DNA of 64,000 nucleotides from MED-G105 sp039819085 (GTDB taxonomy: Bacteria; Pseudomonadota; Alphaproteobacteria; Caulobacterales; Parvularculaceae). The notes beneath the pieces were generated by a model that was not told the DNA's origin, did no database searches, and saw only the letters and a program-made list of their open reading frames with translations. Positions 51,894-61,283 of this stretch are shown piece by piece. A program made the translations under genes and the position numbers. The stretch lies in NCBI GenBank assembly GCA_039819085.1, contig JBCBSQ010000007.1, positions 70,192 to 134,191 on the forward strand, written 5' to 3'. The stretch's first letter is position 1. Every line of letters starts with the position of its first letter.

Positions 51894-53849
51894 ATGTCCA
51901 TCCGTCTCCAGCATCCGTCGCCATCCATTGCTTCGGCGAGGCTCGATTGGCTCGCGGGTTGGCGCGCTAGTGAGCATATCGCGTTTGCGGCGCTGGCCGC
52001 CATGTGCGCCCTTATCGCTTTTGGCGCGCCGCTCGCGGCGTTCACCGTGGACGATTTCTTCTACGCGCAGATGGCCGCCGCGATGGCGGAGGAGGCGCGG
52101 CTCACCTTTCAGCAGCTGAGTTTGCCCGGCGCGACGAGCATTGACATGGAACTTGCCGGCCCGGCGCCGGACGGCCGCCTCGCGCCGCAATACCCTTCAG
52201 GGTACGCCCTATTGGCGGCGCCGTTTTACGCGCTCTTCGGACTGCGTGGTCTGATCCTTCTGAATGCGACGGCGTTTTTGGCGAGCGCCTATTGCGTCTG
52301 GCGACTGGCCATCAACGCGCGCTTTGACCGGCCGACCGCCGCGCTCGCCGTCGGCTTGTTCAGCTTCTGCTCGATTGCGCCCACTTACGCATTCGCGATC
52401 TGGCCGCACATGGCGGCGTTGGCGTTCTATCTCTGGGCGTTGCTGTTGACGATTGGCGCGCCCGGATCCGCCCGGCCACGCGCGCGCCTTTGCGCGGCGG
52501 GACTTGTACTCGGGTTCGCGCTTTCCGTTCGGGCGGACGCCATTCTCCCAATGATTGCGGTATTTGTCTGGCTGCGGCTTTTCTCAGGGCTTGACCGGAA
52601 GCACGCGGGCGCTTTCGTGGTCGGCCTCTTGCCGGGCCTCTTCGCGTGCGCGCTGTTGAATTTCGCAAAGTTCGGCGTTTTCGCGCCGATCTCTTACAAC
52701 AAAGCGGAAGGCGCGACGGCGCTTGGCGATTATGCGCTTCTGCAGGCGTTGGTGTACGCCGCGTTGGCGACGCTCCTGATCGTCAATCCGGCGTGGCTCG
52801 GCCTTCACCGCATCTCTTCGGCGGTCTGGCGGCGGGACCTGCGATGGCCAATCATCGGTGCGGCAGTGATCATCATCATTGGCCTACTGATGATTGGGCC
52901 ATCCGCGCAGATCGCGAAGGGCTTTTATGCGCTCCTGATTGATCTCCAGGTCCACCCCTTTGAGATCGGCCACTGCGTCATCAAGCCGGATGCGGCGGGC
53001 GTCTATACATTTTGCGGCCTCTACAAGCGGGCGCTCCTACAGAGCATGCCGTTTCTTGGCCTCGCCGTCCTCGCGCTCGCCTGTTTCCCCAGGAGCGCGT
53101 CACGGCGGGAGGAGGCGCTGCTCTGGCTCGCCGCCGCGGCGTTTGTGGCGTTCTACGCGCTAAAAGCCTGGCACGGCGGGCTGTCGGTGAACATGCGGTA
53201 CCTCGCGCCAAGCGCGGCGATCCTCTGCGTTCTTGTTGCGCCTCATGCAATGTCAATTATCAGGCGCGCGGCTCTGACGCCGACCCAGGCGGCGCTTGCG
53301 GCGACGATCGGCTATGCAGCGTCGCTCCTCGCGGCGGATTCAGCGCCGCCGGCCTTCTACGGCTGGACGTTTCTCTACCCGCCGATGGCGTTGGGGCTGG
53401 CGGTCGCGCTTGTCGCGCTGGCGTCGCCGTTCGATGCGCGCCCGCGCCTCGCCGGTTTGAGCGCCGCGCTGGTTGTCGCCTCGATTGGCGCCAGCGCAGG
53501 CAACGCCGCGCAGGAAGCCCTGATCGATCGCAAAATCCGCGCGCGGTTTGCCGCCGCCGAAGCGTTGCTTGAAGCGCGTCTCGAACCGGGCGCGTTGTTG
53601 ATAACAAGCAACCCGGCGCAATTCACCCGCCTCGCCCTAGAAGGGCGCTCGATCGTCAACGCGTCAATCGGCCAAACGGAGATCCTCGGACGGACCGTCG
53701 CCCTTTATCTTGGGGCCGGGCGCGCCGTCTATGTGGATGACGGCGGATTGGCGGCGTTGCGTGCGGGGGCAGCGGTTGAGGTCAATAAGGGTTCCCTTTC
53801 GCCTGAGGCCGCGCCATCGCTCACCAGGGTCGTCTCACTAAAGGCGTAG
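51894..53849 (+). CDS. GT-C-like integral membrane glycosyltransferase
   Basis: A 651-residue membrane protein with about 12 hydrophobic segments and a final soluble part of ~150 residues. The first external loop carries TVDDFFYAQMAAAMA, the acidic pair expected of GT-C enzymes that use a polyprenyl-phosphate sugar, and PQYPSGYALLAAPFYALFG follows. The late soluble part (RARFAAAEALLEARLEPGALL) has the look of the accompanying C-terminal domain. It should transfer a sugar at the periplasmic face to lipid, protein or polymer. I used ATG 51894, with AGGG upstream; TTG 51885 in frame is an alternative. No neighbour shows its acceptor. Confidence 0.75.
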   Translation: MSIRLQHPSPSIASARLDWLAGWRASEHIAFAALAAMCALIAFGAPLAAFTVDDFFYAQMAAAMAEEARLTFQQLSLPGATSIDMELAGPAPDGRLAPQYPSGYALLAAPFYALFGLRGLILLNATAFLASAYCVWRLAINARFDRPTAALAVGLFSFCSIAPTYAFAIWPHMAALAFYLWALLLTIGAPGSARPRARLCAAGLVLGFALSVRADAILPMIAVFVWLRLFSGLDRKHAGAFVVGLLPGLFACALLNFAKFGVFAPISYNKAEGATALGDYALLQALVYAALATLLIVNPAWLGLHRISSAVWRRDLRWPIIGAAVIIIIGLLMIGPSAQIAKGFYALLIDLQVHPFEIGHCVIKPDAAGVYTFCGLYKRALLQSMPFLGLAVLALACFPRSASRREEALLWLAAAAFVAFYALKAWHGGLSVNMRYLAPSAAILCVLVAPHAMSIIRRAALTPTQAALAATIGYAASLLAADSAPPAFYGWTFLYPPMALGLAVALVALASPFDARPRLAGLSAALVVASIGASAGNAAQEALIDRKIRARFAAAEALLEARLEPGALLITSNPAQFTRLALEGRSIVNASIGQTEILGRTVALYLGAGRAVYVDDGGLAALRAGAAVEVNKGSLSPEAAPSLTRVVSLKA

Positions 53850-54169
53850 GGCGTAGAGCCCCGTCGATGAGCGCCTTGCGGTCTGATTTGGGGTGTTTTG
53901 TGCCGCACAAAGATGATTTTCCCGGAATGATTGCGATCTGCGAGGCGCGCCTGCCCGAAACGCCAACAGCTCGCGACTTTCGGGAGGCGCCACAGAGTGG
54001 GGCGACGCCTCCGGAGGTGTGGCGGACGCAATTGCCTTGCCGACCCCATCCGGGTTAAACGCGCATGGTTGACCGCACGCGGACCCGAAAGCTCTCGCCA
54101 TGGCCATGACGCCCCGCCGCATAAGTCCGGTTCGCCGCACCAAATAATCAGATATCGGAAGGATAGGCG
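53850..54169. other. Non-coding gap
   Basis: A 320-bp stretch between the GT-C-like gene and the HSL-type hydrolase. I see only a weak 7-bp inverted repeat (GGAGGCG ... CGCCTCC, with a 16-base loop, near 53990-54020) and no T-run, and no reading frame with coding character. Confidence 0.4.
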
Positions 54170-55090
54170 ATGCTCTCGTTTCAGGCGCGCATGATCAACG
54201 ACTACCTGCGCCGCACGATGAAACCCCTGCCGCTGCCGGAGATGGACCCGGTCGAAGTGCGCGGCATTTTCGAGAACGCCCCTTCGTGGCTCTTGCCCAA
54301 GGACGTGCGCGCCATTGCGGTCGACGAGGCGGGTCCCGGCGGACACGTCAAAGGCGAATGGCACCTTGCGCCAGGGCTTGAAGTGGAAGACCCGGACCGG
54401 CGCGCCATCCTCTATTTTCACGGCGGCGGGTATGTCTTCGGGTCGCCGCACACGCACCGCTCGTTGACGTTCGCGCTGACGCGCCGCGCAGGATTGCCGA
54501 CGTTTTCGCTCGACTACAGGCTTGCGCCGGAGCATCCGTGCCCGGCGGCGGTCGATGACGCCGCGGCGGCCTTCGACTGGCTTCTCGCGCAGGGCCGCAA
54601 GCCGTCGCAGATCGTCGTCGGCGGGGACTCCGCAGGGGGCGGCCTCGCGCTCGCTCTGATGCAGCGGCTTCGCGGCGCTGGCCGGGAAGGGCCGGCGGGG
54701 GCGTTTCTCTACTCGCCCTGGACGGATCTGACGGGGCGCGCTGTCGCCGTCGAGGAGAATGGCGAAAGCGATGTCATGTTCATGCCGGACACGATCCGAA
54801 ATGGCGGGCCGCGATACGCCGGCCGACTTCCGCTTACCGACCCCCGCGTGTCGCCGCTCTTCGGTGAAATCGCCGGATTGCCGCCAATGCTGATATTCGC
54901 AAGCGCCTCGGAGGTGCTGCGAGATGACAGCGTCCGCCTTGCGGAGAAAGCCCGAGACGCCGGCGTCAAGGCCGACTTGATCCTCAAGCAGGACCTCGCT
55001 CATGTGTGGCCGGTGTTCACGCCCGCCATGCCAGAAGCGAACGCCGCATTGCGCCGAACGGTCAGCTTCGTCGCTTCGGTGCTATCATAA
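54170..55090 (+). CDS. Alpha/beta hydrolase, hormone-sensitive-lipase type esterase
   Basis: A 306-residue HSL-type carboxylesterase/lipase. The oxyanion motif ILYFHGGGYVFGS is near residue 80, the nucleophile elbow VGGDSAGGGLAL near residue 155, then the general acid in ASASEVLRDDSV region and the histidine in DLAHVWPVF. Length and motifs are normal for the family, which hydrolyses short to medium acyl esters. An AAGGAT-type ribosome site precedes ATG 54170. It lies 151 bp before the sqdB gene on the same strand, but the two need not be linked. Confidence 0.92.
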   Translation: MLSFQARMINDYLRRTMKPLPLPEMDPVEVRGIFENAPSWLLPKDVRAIAVDEAGPGGHVKGEWHLAPGLEVEDPDRRAILYFHGGGYVFGSPHTHRSLTFALTRRAGLPTFSLDYRLAPEHPCPAAVDDAAAAFDWLLAQGRKPSQIVVGGDSAGGGLALALMQRLRGAGREGPAGAFLYSPWTDLTGRAVAVEENGESDVMFMPDTIRNGGPRYAGRLPLTDPRVSPLFGEIAGLPPMLIFASASEVLRDDSVRLAEKARDAGVKADLILKQDLAHVWPVFTPAMPEANAALRRTVSFVASVLS

Positions 55091-55241
55091 GGGCCGGCCA
55101 CATCGCGGTCGCGGAGTTGACGCTCAACGCTCCACAAGGGTAATCGCGTCCGTCCCTCGTCACGGCCTCGTTCGCCGAGGGGCTCGACGCAGATCGAACG
55201 AAACCGGCCCCCCGCGTGCGGGAATGGCTCAGGAGACGGGT

Positions 55242-56423
55242 ATGAAGGTCATTATTGTCGGTGGCGACGGGTTTTGCGGTTGGCCAACGAGTCTTCATTT
55301 GTCGAACCTTGGGCATGAGGTTCTGATCATCGACAATCTTTCCAGGCGAAAGATCGACGTTGAACTGGAAGTTGAGTCGCTGACGCCAATCAGCCCCATA
55401 TCAGTTCGATTGAAGGCCTGGGAGGAACTGTCCGGCAAACGCATCGCGTTCGAGAACTGCGACGTCGCCCACAACTATATGCGGCTCCTGTACTGCATGG
55501 AGAAGTTCCAGCCCGATGTGATCGTGCATTTCGCCGAGCAGCGCGCGGCCCCTTATTCGATGAAGTCGAGTTGGCATAAGCGCTACACCGTTGACAACAA
55601 TATCAACGCGACGAGCAATATTCTCGCGGCGATCGTGGAGTCCGGGCGCGATATCCACCTTGTGCATCTCGGCACAATGGGCGTTTACGGTTACGGCACG
55701 GCGGGCATGAAGATCCCGGAAGGCTATCTGCCCGTGAAGATCGAGACCGAAGACGGACGGGAGGTGCGCCAGGAAATTCTGTACCCGGCTAATCCGGGGT
55801 CGATCTATCATATGACGAAGACGCAGGATCAGCTCCTGTTCGCCTTCTACAACAAGAATGATGGGCTCAAGATCACCGATCTCCATCAGGGGATCGTCTG
55901 GGGCACGCAGACCCAGGAGACGAAGCGGGACGAGCGGCTCATCAACCGGTTCGATTATGACGGGGATTACGGCACGGTCCTCAATCGGTTTCTGATGCAG
56001 GTCGCTGTCGGGTATCCGATGACGGTCCATGGGACAGGCGGCCAGACGCGCGCATTCATTCATATCCAGGACACGGTGAAGTGCATCGAGCTGGCGATCG
56101 ACACGCCGCCGCAAACCGGCGAGCGCGTGCGAATCCTCAATCAGATGACTGAAACGCACCGCGTTCGCGATCTTGCGAAACTGATCGCTGAGAAGACGGG
56201 CGGCGACATCGAATATGTGAACAATCCGCGCAAAGAGGCTGCGGAAAACGACCTTCATGTGGAGAACCAGCGGCTCCTTGGGCTCGGGCTGGACCCGATC
56301 ACGCTGGAGGCGGGGCTGCTCGAAGAGGTCACTGAAATAGCGCGGAAATACAAAGACCGCTGTGACGTCTCGAAGATCCCCTGCGTTTCTTATTGGACCG
56401 ATGACCAGCGGACGGGCGGGTAG
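55242..56423 (+). CDS. sqdB: UDP-sulfoquinovose synthase
   Basis: A 393-residue member of the SQD1/SqdB short-chain dehydrogenase family, which makes UDP-sulfoquinovose from UDP-glucose and sulfite, the head-group donor of sulfolipid. Residues 1-30 give MKVIIVGGDGFCGWPTSLHL; DNLSRRKID, SLTPISPIS and FAEQRAAPYSM follow, then HLGTMGVYG (catalytic Thr) and YHMTKTQD (Tyr-x3-Lys). The match to plant SQD1 is close along its whole length. ATG 55242 is six bases after AGGAG. No sulfolipid glycosyltransferase (sqdX/sqdD type) lies directly beside it, so the product may be sulfolipid or a sulfonated surface sugar. Confidence 0.95.
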   Translation: MKVIIVGGDGFCGWPTSLHLSNLGHEVLIIDNLSRRKIDVELEVESLTPISPISVRLKAWEELSGKRIAFENCDVAHNYMRLLYCMEKFQPDVIVHFAEQRAAPYSMKSSWHKRYTVDNNINATSNILAAIVESGRDIHLVHLGTMGVYGYGTAGMKIPEGYLPVKIETEDGREVRQEILYPANPGSIYHMTKTQDQLLFAFYNKNDGLKITDLHQGIVWGTQTQETKRDERLINRFDYDGDYGTVLNRFLMQVAVGYPMTVHGTGGQTRAFIHIQDTVKCIELAIDTPPQTGERVRILNQMTETHRVRDLAKLIAEKTGGDIEYVNNPRKEAAENDLHVENQRLLGLGLDPITLEAGLLEEVTEIARKYKDRCDVSKIPCVSYWTDDQRTGG

Positions 56424-56687
56424 GGCGCGTGTCGCTATTCCGGCGTCCCGACATTCCAGTGTCCTCAACGTCGGGGCGTGACGCTGATGGCCCGTTCGGA
56501 GGCGAGCCCGGCGCTTGCGCCGCTTTGCTCGACCGGTAAACACCTCAGCGAGGTTGTGGCGGGAGCGGCTCCTGGCAGTCGTTTGGGCGGCATGACGGGG
56601 CGCGGAGGGTGCGCCTCCCCGCGCCCATAATCAGCTTGACGGCGCCGGGCGCTCACGATAGCTACAGCCTTCCCCATTTTGGGGCGC

Positions 56688-56764
56688 GCGGGTGTAGCTC
56701 AGTTGGTTAGAGTGCCGGCCTGTCACGCCGGAGGTCGCGGGTTCGAGCCCCGTCACTCGCGCCA
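56688..56764 (+). tRNA. tRNA-Asp (GTC anticodon)
   Basis: The 77 bases fold as a standard tRNA: acceptor GCGGGTG/CACTCGC (one G-T pair), D-arm GCTC/GAGT, anticodon stem CCGGC/GCCGG with loop CTGTCAC, T-arm GCGGG-TTCGAGC-CCCGT and an encoded CCA after discriminator G. The anticodon GTC reads aspartate codons, and G73 agrees with tRNA-Asp identity. Confidence 0.95.
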
Positions 56765-57048
56765 TTTCTCTCGAAATGACTGAATTGGATGGCGCAATTT
56801 TCCGCATGCGCGGGTCTCGCGCGCAGCCTCCTTCGCGCCGTCAACGGCGAGGCGCCGTCACGTGTTCCGCGGCTTTGCATCGCCAGAATGAGCGGCCTGA
56901 TTTGGCCTTTCAGGCGTTGGCGATGAGTGCGGCAACCAACCGCCAGGGATTGGCGCTAAATCTGATCGACACCGCTAACATCCGACTCTCAACGACCGCT
57001 TTGCGTGGCCAAACAACTTTATCTGAAGGCGCGACGCAGAAAGCAGAT
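56765..57048. other. Non-coding gap after tRNA-Asp
   Basis: A 284-bp stretch between tRNA-Asp and the end of gspH. A 112-codon frame runs through it and into gspH, but the codons have no family character, and it overlaps the known gene on the other strand. I see no terminator with a T-run for either side. Confidence 0.4.
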
Positions 57049-57459
57049 TTACTCTTTACGCGTACAATCAGGCGTGTTGACTGCGATGGTCGCAATGCGG
57101 CCTTGCGGCGCTGACGCCGTTACCGGTCCGCCGCTGCAGACGCCGACGGACCCAGCGAAGATCGGCTCACCCGAAAAGGTCCACCCTTTGGCGGCGAGGT
57201 CACGGGCGACGGACGATGGTCCGCTTGCGGCCGATTCCGGGTCGAATGCGAGGTCGACGCCGTCAAGATAAGCTCGCACGCGCAAGGTCTCAAAGTCCCG
57301 GGCGAGGCTGTCGACCGAGTCGCGAAAATTCGCGGCCTCCACCAGGCGCACGATCGGCGGGCCTGAGACGCTGAGCGCTATCCCCATGATCGCGAGGGTC
57401 ACGATCAACTCAATCAGGCTGAAGCCTTTCTGGGAGGTCGGTTCGGCGCGGGGCGTCAT
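57049..57459 (-). CDS. gspH: Type II secretion pseudopilin GspH
   Basis: A 136-residue pseudopilin. The prepilin cleavage and methylation motif KGFSLIELIVTLAIMGIAL lies at residues ~11-30 with Glu at position +5, followed by an amphipathic helix and a beta-rich C-terminus containing a Cys pair (VCSG ... DCTR). The place at the end of the gsp gene run and the short length fit GspH, the minor pseudopilin near the tip, but GspI-like minor pseudopilins look alike by eye. Its start lies 4 bp after the gspG stop. Confidence 0.75.
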   Translation of the reverse strand: MTPRAEPTSQKGFSLIELIVTLAIMGIALSVSGPPIVRLVEAANFRDSVDSLARDFETLRVRAYLDGVDLAFDPESAASGPSSVARDLAAKGWTFSGEPIFAGSVGVCSGGPVTASAPQGRIATIAVNTPDCTRKE

Positions 57460-57463
57460 GGTT

Positions 57464-57931
57464 CTAGAGAGAAATGTCCGCGTTCAGGCCTGCGCCATCG
57501 GCTTTGCCGTCGGCCCCGTAGGACATGATCGTGACCGACCCTTGCACGCCGTTTTCGCTAGTCGTAGGCGGCGCGTAAATATAGGGATTGCCCCACGGAT
57601 CGTTCGGGAGGCTGTCAAGATACGGGCCGAGCCAATTGCCGCCGGCGATCGGTTGCACGGGCGGCGTTATGAGAAGCTGCAGGCCCTCTTCGGAGGTGGG
57701 GTAACGGCCGATGTCGAGCCGCAGCGCGTCAAGCGTCGTCTTCAACGTCCGGACCTGGGCGCGCGCGGCGCTGACTTTCGACTTATCGACCTGATTGAAC
57801 AGGCGTGGCCCGACGAGGGAGGCGAGGATCGCCATGATCGCGAGCACGACCAGCAATTCGATAAGTGAAAAGCCCTTGTTCGCCAGGCGCCGTGCGGCGT
57901 GTCGCCCGTTCCTGTCAGTTCGCCCCAGCAT
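57464..57931 (-). CDS. gspG: Type II secretion major pseudopilin GspG
   Basis: A 155-residue major pseudopilin. The leader ends in NKGFSLIELLVVLAIMAILAS (cleavage after Gly), the helix continues to KSKVSAARAQVRTLKTTLDAL, and the C-terminus holds the GspG-specific DIGRYPTSEEGLQLLI and NWLGPYLDSLPNDPWGNPYIY, which forms the calcium site. The leader before the cleavage site is ~20 residues. A GGAGG ribosome site is placed well before ATG 57931, chosen over ATG 58009, which would overlap the gspF end. GspG builds the periplasmic pseudopilus. Confidence 0.93.
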   Translation of the reverse strand: MLGRTDRNGRHAARRLANKGFSLIELLVVLAIMAILASLVGPRLFNQVDKSKVSAARAQVRTLKTTLDALRLDIGRYPTSEEGLQLLITPPVQPIAGGNWLGPYLDSLPNDPWGNPYIYAPPTTSENGVQGSVTIMSYGADGKADGAGLNADISL

Positions 57932-58005
57932 GTCGTCCTCCGCTACTTTTTGACTTCGTCCCATCGCCGCCGTGAAGGCGGGTAAATCCTTCACCCGAAC
58001 GGGTC

Positions 58006-59250
58006 TCAATATTCCACATTATAGAGGCTCGTCATGGCGAGCACGATACTGATGACCACGGCCGCTACGACGAGCGCGATGGAGACGATCGCCGCAGGTT
58101 CGGCCAGCGCGGTGAGCTGGCGCGTCTTCTCGCGCGCGTCTTTTTCGAAGAGGCCCGCGCTGAACAGCAGCATCTGCCCGAGCGCGCCGGAACTGCGCCC
58201 GGTGCGGATAAGATCGAGCACCATCGGGTCAAAGTCTGGATCGGCCTCAGCCAGCGCTTCTTCCAGCGACCGGCCCGCCCGAACGTTTGATCGCGCCCGC
58301 TGAAGCTCGGTGCGAAAAGAGGGCGACGTCGCGCCTGATTCACCCAGTTTCAGAGCGTCGATGAGGTGCGCCTTGTTCTCCACCGCGATGCCGACCGTGC
58401 GACACCAGGCGGCGAGGTCCGACGCGCGCAGGAAGTCGCCCGCCACCGGCGCTTGGCGCATGAACCGGTCGGCTGCGAGCCGGATCTCGGGGCGTCTCAA
58501 AAGCGCGATCCCGCCGGCGGTCGCGCCGACCAGTCCGGCGAGCACAAGCGGCCAGTTGGCGCGAAACCCGAGGCCGAGACCAATGACGAACTGTGAAATC
58601 GCAGGCGCCGAGGAAAGGTCGTCGCCCATCATTGTCGCAAAGCGCGGCACAACGAACAGGAACATCATCGAGACGATCACCGCGCCGACGCCGAGCAGAA
58701 AGAAAGGATAGGTGAGGGCGGTACGGACTTCGCTGCGGATCTGCTCCCCGAACTCCATGCGATCGGCGGCGTCGGAAAGCGCCTTGCCAAGACCGCCGGT
58801 TGCTTCACCGAGTTCCGCGAGGCGGAAGACATAGTCTGGCATCTCTCCGAGATGCGCCTCCATTGCGGCCGAGAGGCGCTTACCGGCGCGAAGTTCGCCA
58901 AGGATCTTCCTGTTGCGCTCCGCGATACGTGGGTCCGCGCGTCCGCGGCTCAAGGTCGTGAACGCTTCGAGCGCTGTGACGTTCGCCGACAAGAGGGTCG
59001 CCAATTGCCGCAGATAGCGGGCGAGGTCGCGGTTGGTCAGGTTTTTCCGCACACGCCATTTACGGCCGCGCGGTGCCTGCAATGAGATCGAGTAGGGCGT
59101 GAGGTCCTTTTCGGCGAGCTGCGCCATCGCCTCTGACCGGCTGGTCGCATCCACAGCGCCGACGACGTCAGCGCCAGACGCGTCATATGCGCGGTAGCGA
59201 TAGAGTTGACGGTTACGTCCTCCGTCAGTTTCAGTCATTGCGCTAGACAT
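58006..59250 (-). CDS. gspF: Type II secretion inner-membrane protein GspF
   Basis: A 414-residue GspF/PilC-type platform protein with two repeated cytoplasmic helical bundles and three membrane segments (about residues 160-185, 215-235 and 385-410). The family signature in each repeat is visible: LYRYRAYDASGADVVG at the start, TNRDLARYLRQLATLLSAN, LTYPFFLLGVGAVIV and the second-repeat LAAWCRTVGIAV. ATG 59250 overlaps the gspE end by 8 bp; ATG 59238 is also possible. GspF links the GspE ATPase to the pseudopilus. Confidence 0.92.
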   Translation of the reverse strand: MSSAMTETDGGRNRQLYRYRAYDASGADVVGAVDATSRSEAMAQLAEKDLTPYSISLQAPRGRKWRVRKNLTNRDLARYLRQLATLLSANVTALEAFTTLSRGRADPRIAERNRKILGELRAGKRLSAAMEAHLGEMPDYVFRLAELGEATGGLGKALSDAADRMEFGEQIRSEVRTALTYPFFLLGVGAVIVSMMFLFVVPRFATMMGDDLSSAPAISQFVIGLGLGFRANWPLVLAGLVGATAGGIALLRRPEIRLAADRFMRQAPVAGDFLRASDLAAWCRTVGIAVENKAHLIDALKLGESGATSPSFRTELQRARSNVRAGRSLEEALAEADPDFDPMVLDLIRTGRSSGALGQMLLFSAGLFEKDAREKTRQLTALAEPAAIVSIALVVAAVVISIVLAMTSLYNVEY

Positions 59251-61018
59251 GGTCGCCAGAACACACGCGTTGCACTTCTTCAATCGACGTCAGGCCCCGC
59301 CGCGCCTTGATGTAGCCGTCTTCAAACAGGGTCAGGAAACGGCGCGCGCGCGCGAGTTCGACCAAGGTCGGGATCGAGGCCTCTTTCGAAATGGCGTCGC
59401 TCAGATCATCGTCAATCTCAATGATTTCGGCGAGCGCGATCCGGCCCTTATAGCCCGTGCCGGCGCACTCGTCGCAGCCAACGGCGCGGCGCCATTGCGC
59501 CGGACCGTCTTCGGCGAGAAGCGCCGCATCGTCGAGGACGGTCTCCCTGCCGGACAAAAGATCGGAAGACGGTTCGTCATCCGGCACGGAGCAATGTGGA
59601 CAGACCCGTAGTACAAGCCGCTGGGCCATCAGTCCTCGGACGGACGCCGCAATCAGATAGGATTCAAGCCCGATGTTTCGCAGCCGCGTCACAGCGGCGA
59701 GGGCGGAATTGGTATGCAGCGTCGACAGGACAAGGTGACCGGTCATCGCCGCCTGCGCCGCGATCATCGCCGTTTCGCGGTCGCGGATTTCGCCGACCAT
59801 GATCACGTCAGGATCCTGACGCAGGATCGACCGCAGACCGCGGGCGAAGTCAAAGCCGATATCCGCTTTCACCTGAATCTGCGTGACGCCGGCGACGTCG
59901 TACTCCACCGGGTCTTCGATGGTGATGATCTTGCGACGGCCGTCGTCGATCATCTCCAGGCCTCGATACAGCGTCGTCGACTTACCCGACCCCGTTGGTC
60001 CTGTCACAAGGAAGACGCCGTTTGGATAACTCAGGATCCGCCGCAGCACCTCATTGGTTCGGCCGCTAAGGCCAAGCCCTTCAAGGTCCGGCAACTCCAT
60101 CTGTTTTTTCAGAAGACGGATGACAACGCTCTCGCCCCATGTGCTCGGCACGGACGATACGCGCAAGTCGATCTCGGCGCCGGCGAAACGTGCGGTGTTC
60201 CGGCCGTCCTGGGGCAGGCGCCGCTCGGCGATGTCCATGCCTGAGATCAGTTTGACTCGGCTGACCACCGCCTCAAATTGCGAATGGCCCATTGCGGCGC
60301 GTTCATGCAGCACGCCGTCAATCCGATAGCGAACGATCGCACGCGGATTGCCGGCTTCGATGTGCACGTCCGACGCGTTTTCGCGGATCGCGCGCGCGAA
60401 CATGGCGTTCACATAGTCGATGATCGGCGCTTCTTCGGCGAGCTCGCGCAAGCGCGCCGCATCGCCGGCGTCATCGTCCTCGTCGCCATCGGCGGCGTCG
60501 TTGGCGCGAAACGGCGCAAGCGCCGCGTCAATTGTCTGATTGTCAGCAAGCCGCCAGATCAGCGCCGGCGCGTCGGCGGCGCTGCTACGCGCCGCGCGCG
60601 CAATCGCTTCGCGCAAGGAGGGGTCAACCGGATTGGTCGCCAGCACGACGATTTCCGGCGCTTCTTCCGTATCGGCTCCATCGGCGTTCCAAACCGCCAC
60701 GCGATGCGAGGCCAGCCACTGCGGCGCGAGTCCAAGTCGTCGCGACGCCGATGCGAACGCTGACTTTTCGGCTGGCAAATCCTTTATCTGGATGACCTCC
60801 AGCCCAAGCTGGGAGGACAGGCATTCCAGCAGCGCCTCCTCGGTGACCGCGCCAATCCGATGCAGGACCTGACCAAGCAATCCGCCGATCTCGCGCTGCA
60901 CCAACAGGCCGCGATTCAGGTCCGCGTCCGACAATGCGCCGCGCGCACGGAGAATCTCGCCTATAGGCGCGGCCGCGGCGTCGGCGATACTGAAGCCTTT
61001 TGCGGTATGCTTGTTCAT
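59243..61018 (-). CDS. gspE: Type II secretion ATPase GspE
   Basis: A 591-residue secretion ATPase. The N-terminal ~170 residues are the T2SSE_N domain that binds GspL. The ATPase core carries Walker A LVTGPTGSGKSTTLY, the Asp box, His box, and Walker B DPDVIMVGEIRD. A four-cysteine zinc site, CPHC and CDEC, is present; the 38 residues between the two pairs are somewhat longer than the ~29 of E. coli GspE. It starts at ATG 61018 with a weak ribosome site and begins the gspE-F-G-H run. No gspC, D, K, L or M gene is in the window, so the rest of the system lies elsewhere. Confidence 0.94.
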   Translation of the reverse strand: MNKHTAKGFSIADAAAAPIGEILRARGALSDADLNRGLLVQREIGGLLGQVLHRIGAVTEEALLECLSSQLGLEVIQIKDLPAEKSAFASASRRLGLAPQWLASHRVAVWNADGADTEEAPEIVVLATNPVDPSLREAIARAARSSAADAPALIWRLADNQTIDAALAPFRANDAADGDEDDDAGDAARLRELAEEAPIIDYVNAMFARAIRENASDVHIEAGNPRAIVRYRIDGVLHERAAMGHSQFEAVVSRVKLISGMDIAERRLPQDGRNTARFAGAEIDLRVSSVPSTWGESVVIRLLKKQMELPDLEGLGLSGRTNEVLRRILSYPNGVFLVTGPTGSGKSTTLYRGLEMIDDGRRKIITIEDPVEYDVAGVTQIQVKADIGFDFARGLRSILRQDPDVIMVGEIRDRETAMIAAQAAMTGHLVLSTLHTNSALAAVTRLRNIGLESYLIAASVRGLMAQRLVLRVCPHCSVPDDEPSSDLLSGRETVLDDAALLAEDGPAQWRRAVGCDECAGTGYKGRIALAEIIEIDDDLSDAISKEASIPTLVELARARRFLTLFEDGYIKARRGLTSIEEVQRVCSGDHV

Positions 61019-61208
61019 TAATCGAACTCAAAGGCGCGCGGGATTCACCCTGCGCAGCTGGAAGAATGTGGCCTAACCAACAGTGGCGCTGCAAGCATCG
61101 AGCCGCTTGGTCGGCAGTTCTATTGACGCCAGTCCGGACGATGCGCCTCGCCGTCTTCGGACCACCTAGATGTAGGCGCGTGAAGCTGACGCGTCCACGA
61201 GCGTCCAA

Positions 61209-61240
61209 GAAAAAAGGCGACCCCAAAAAGGGTCGCCTTT
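61209..61240 (-). terminator. Intrinsic terminator after the acidic exported protein
   Basis: Reading on the minus strand, AAAGGCGACCC pairs with GGGTCGCCTTT across a TTTTTG loop and runs into a T-tract (A-run on the given strand at 61209-61215). It lies some 45 bases after the stop of the exported protein and so separates it from gspE downstream. Confidence 0.9.
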
Positions 61241-61283
61241 CAGAAGCAATGAGCATTGGCGGCGCCGAAGCGCCGCCATGCCA

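Noticed and set aside
53729..55003. A 424-codon minus-strand frame covering the HSL-type hydrolase gene
   Set aside because: It overlaps a strongly supported plus-strand gene and shows no conserved segments.
55401..56543. A 380-codon minus-strand frame opposite sqdB
   Set aside because: The sqdB match is unambiguous; the reverse frame is an artefact of base composition.
56776..57114. A 112-codon plus-strand frame between tRNA-Asp and gspH
   Set aside because: It has no similarity to a known family, overlaps gspH and has no ribosome site.
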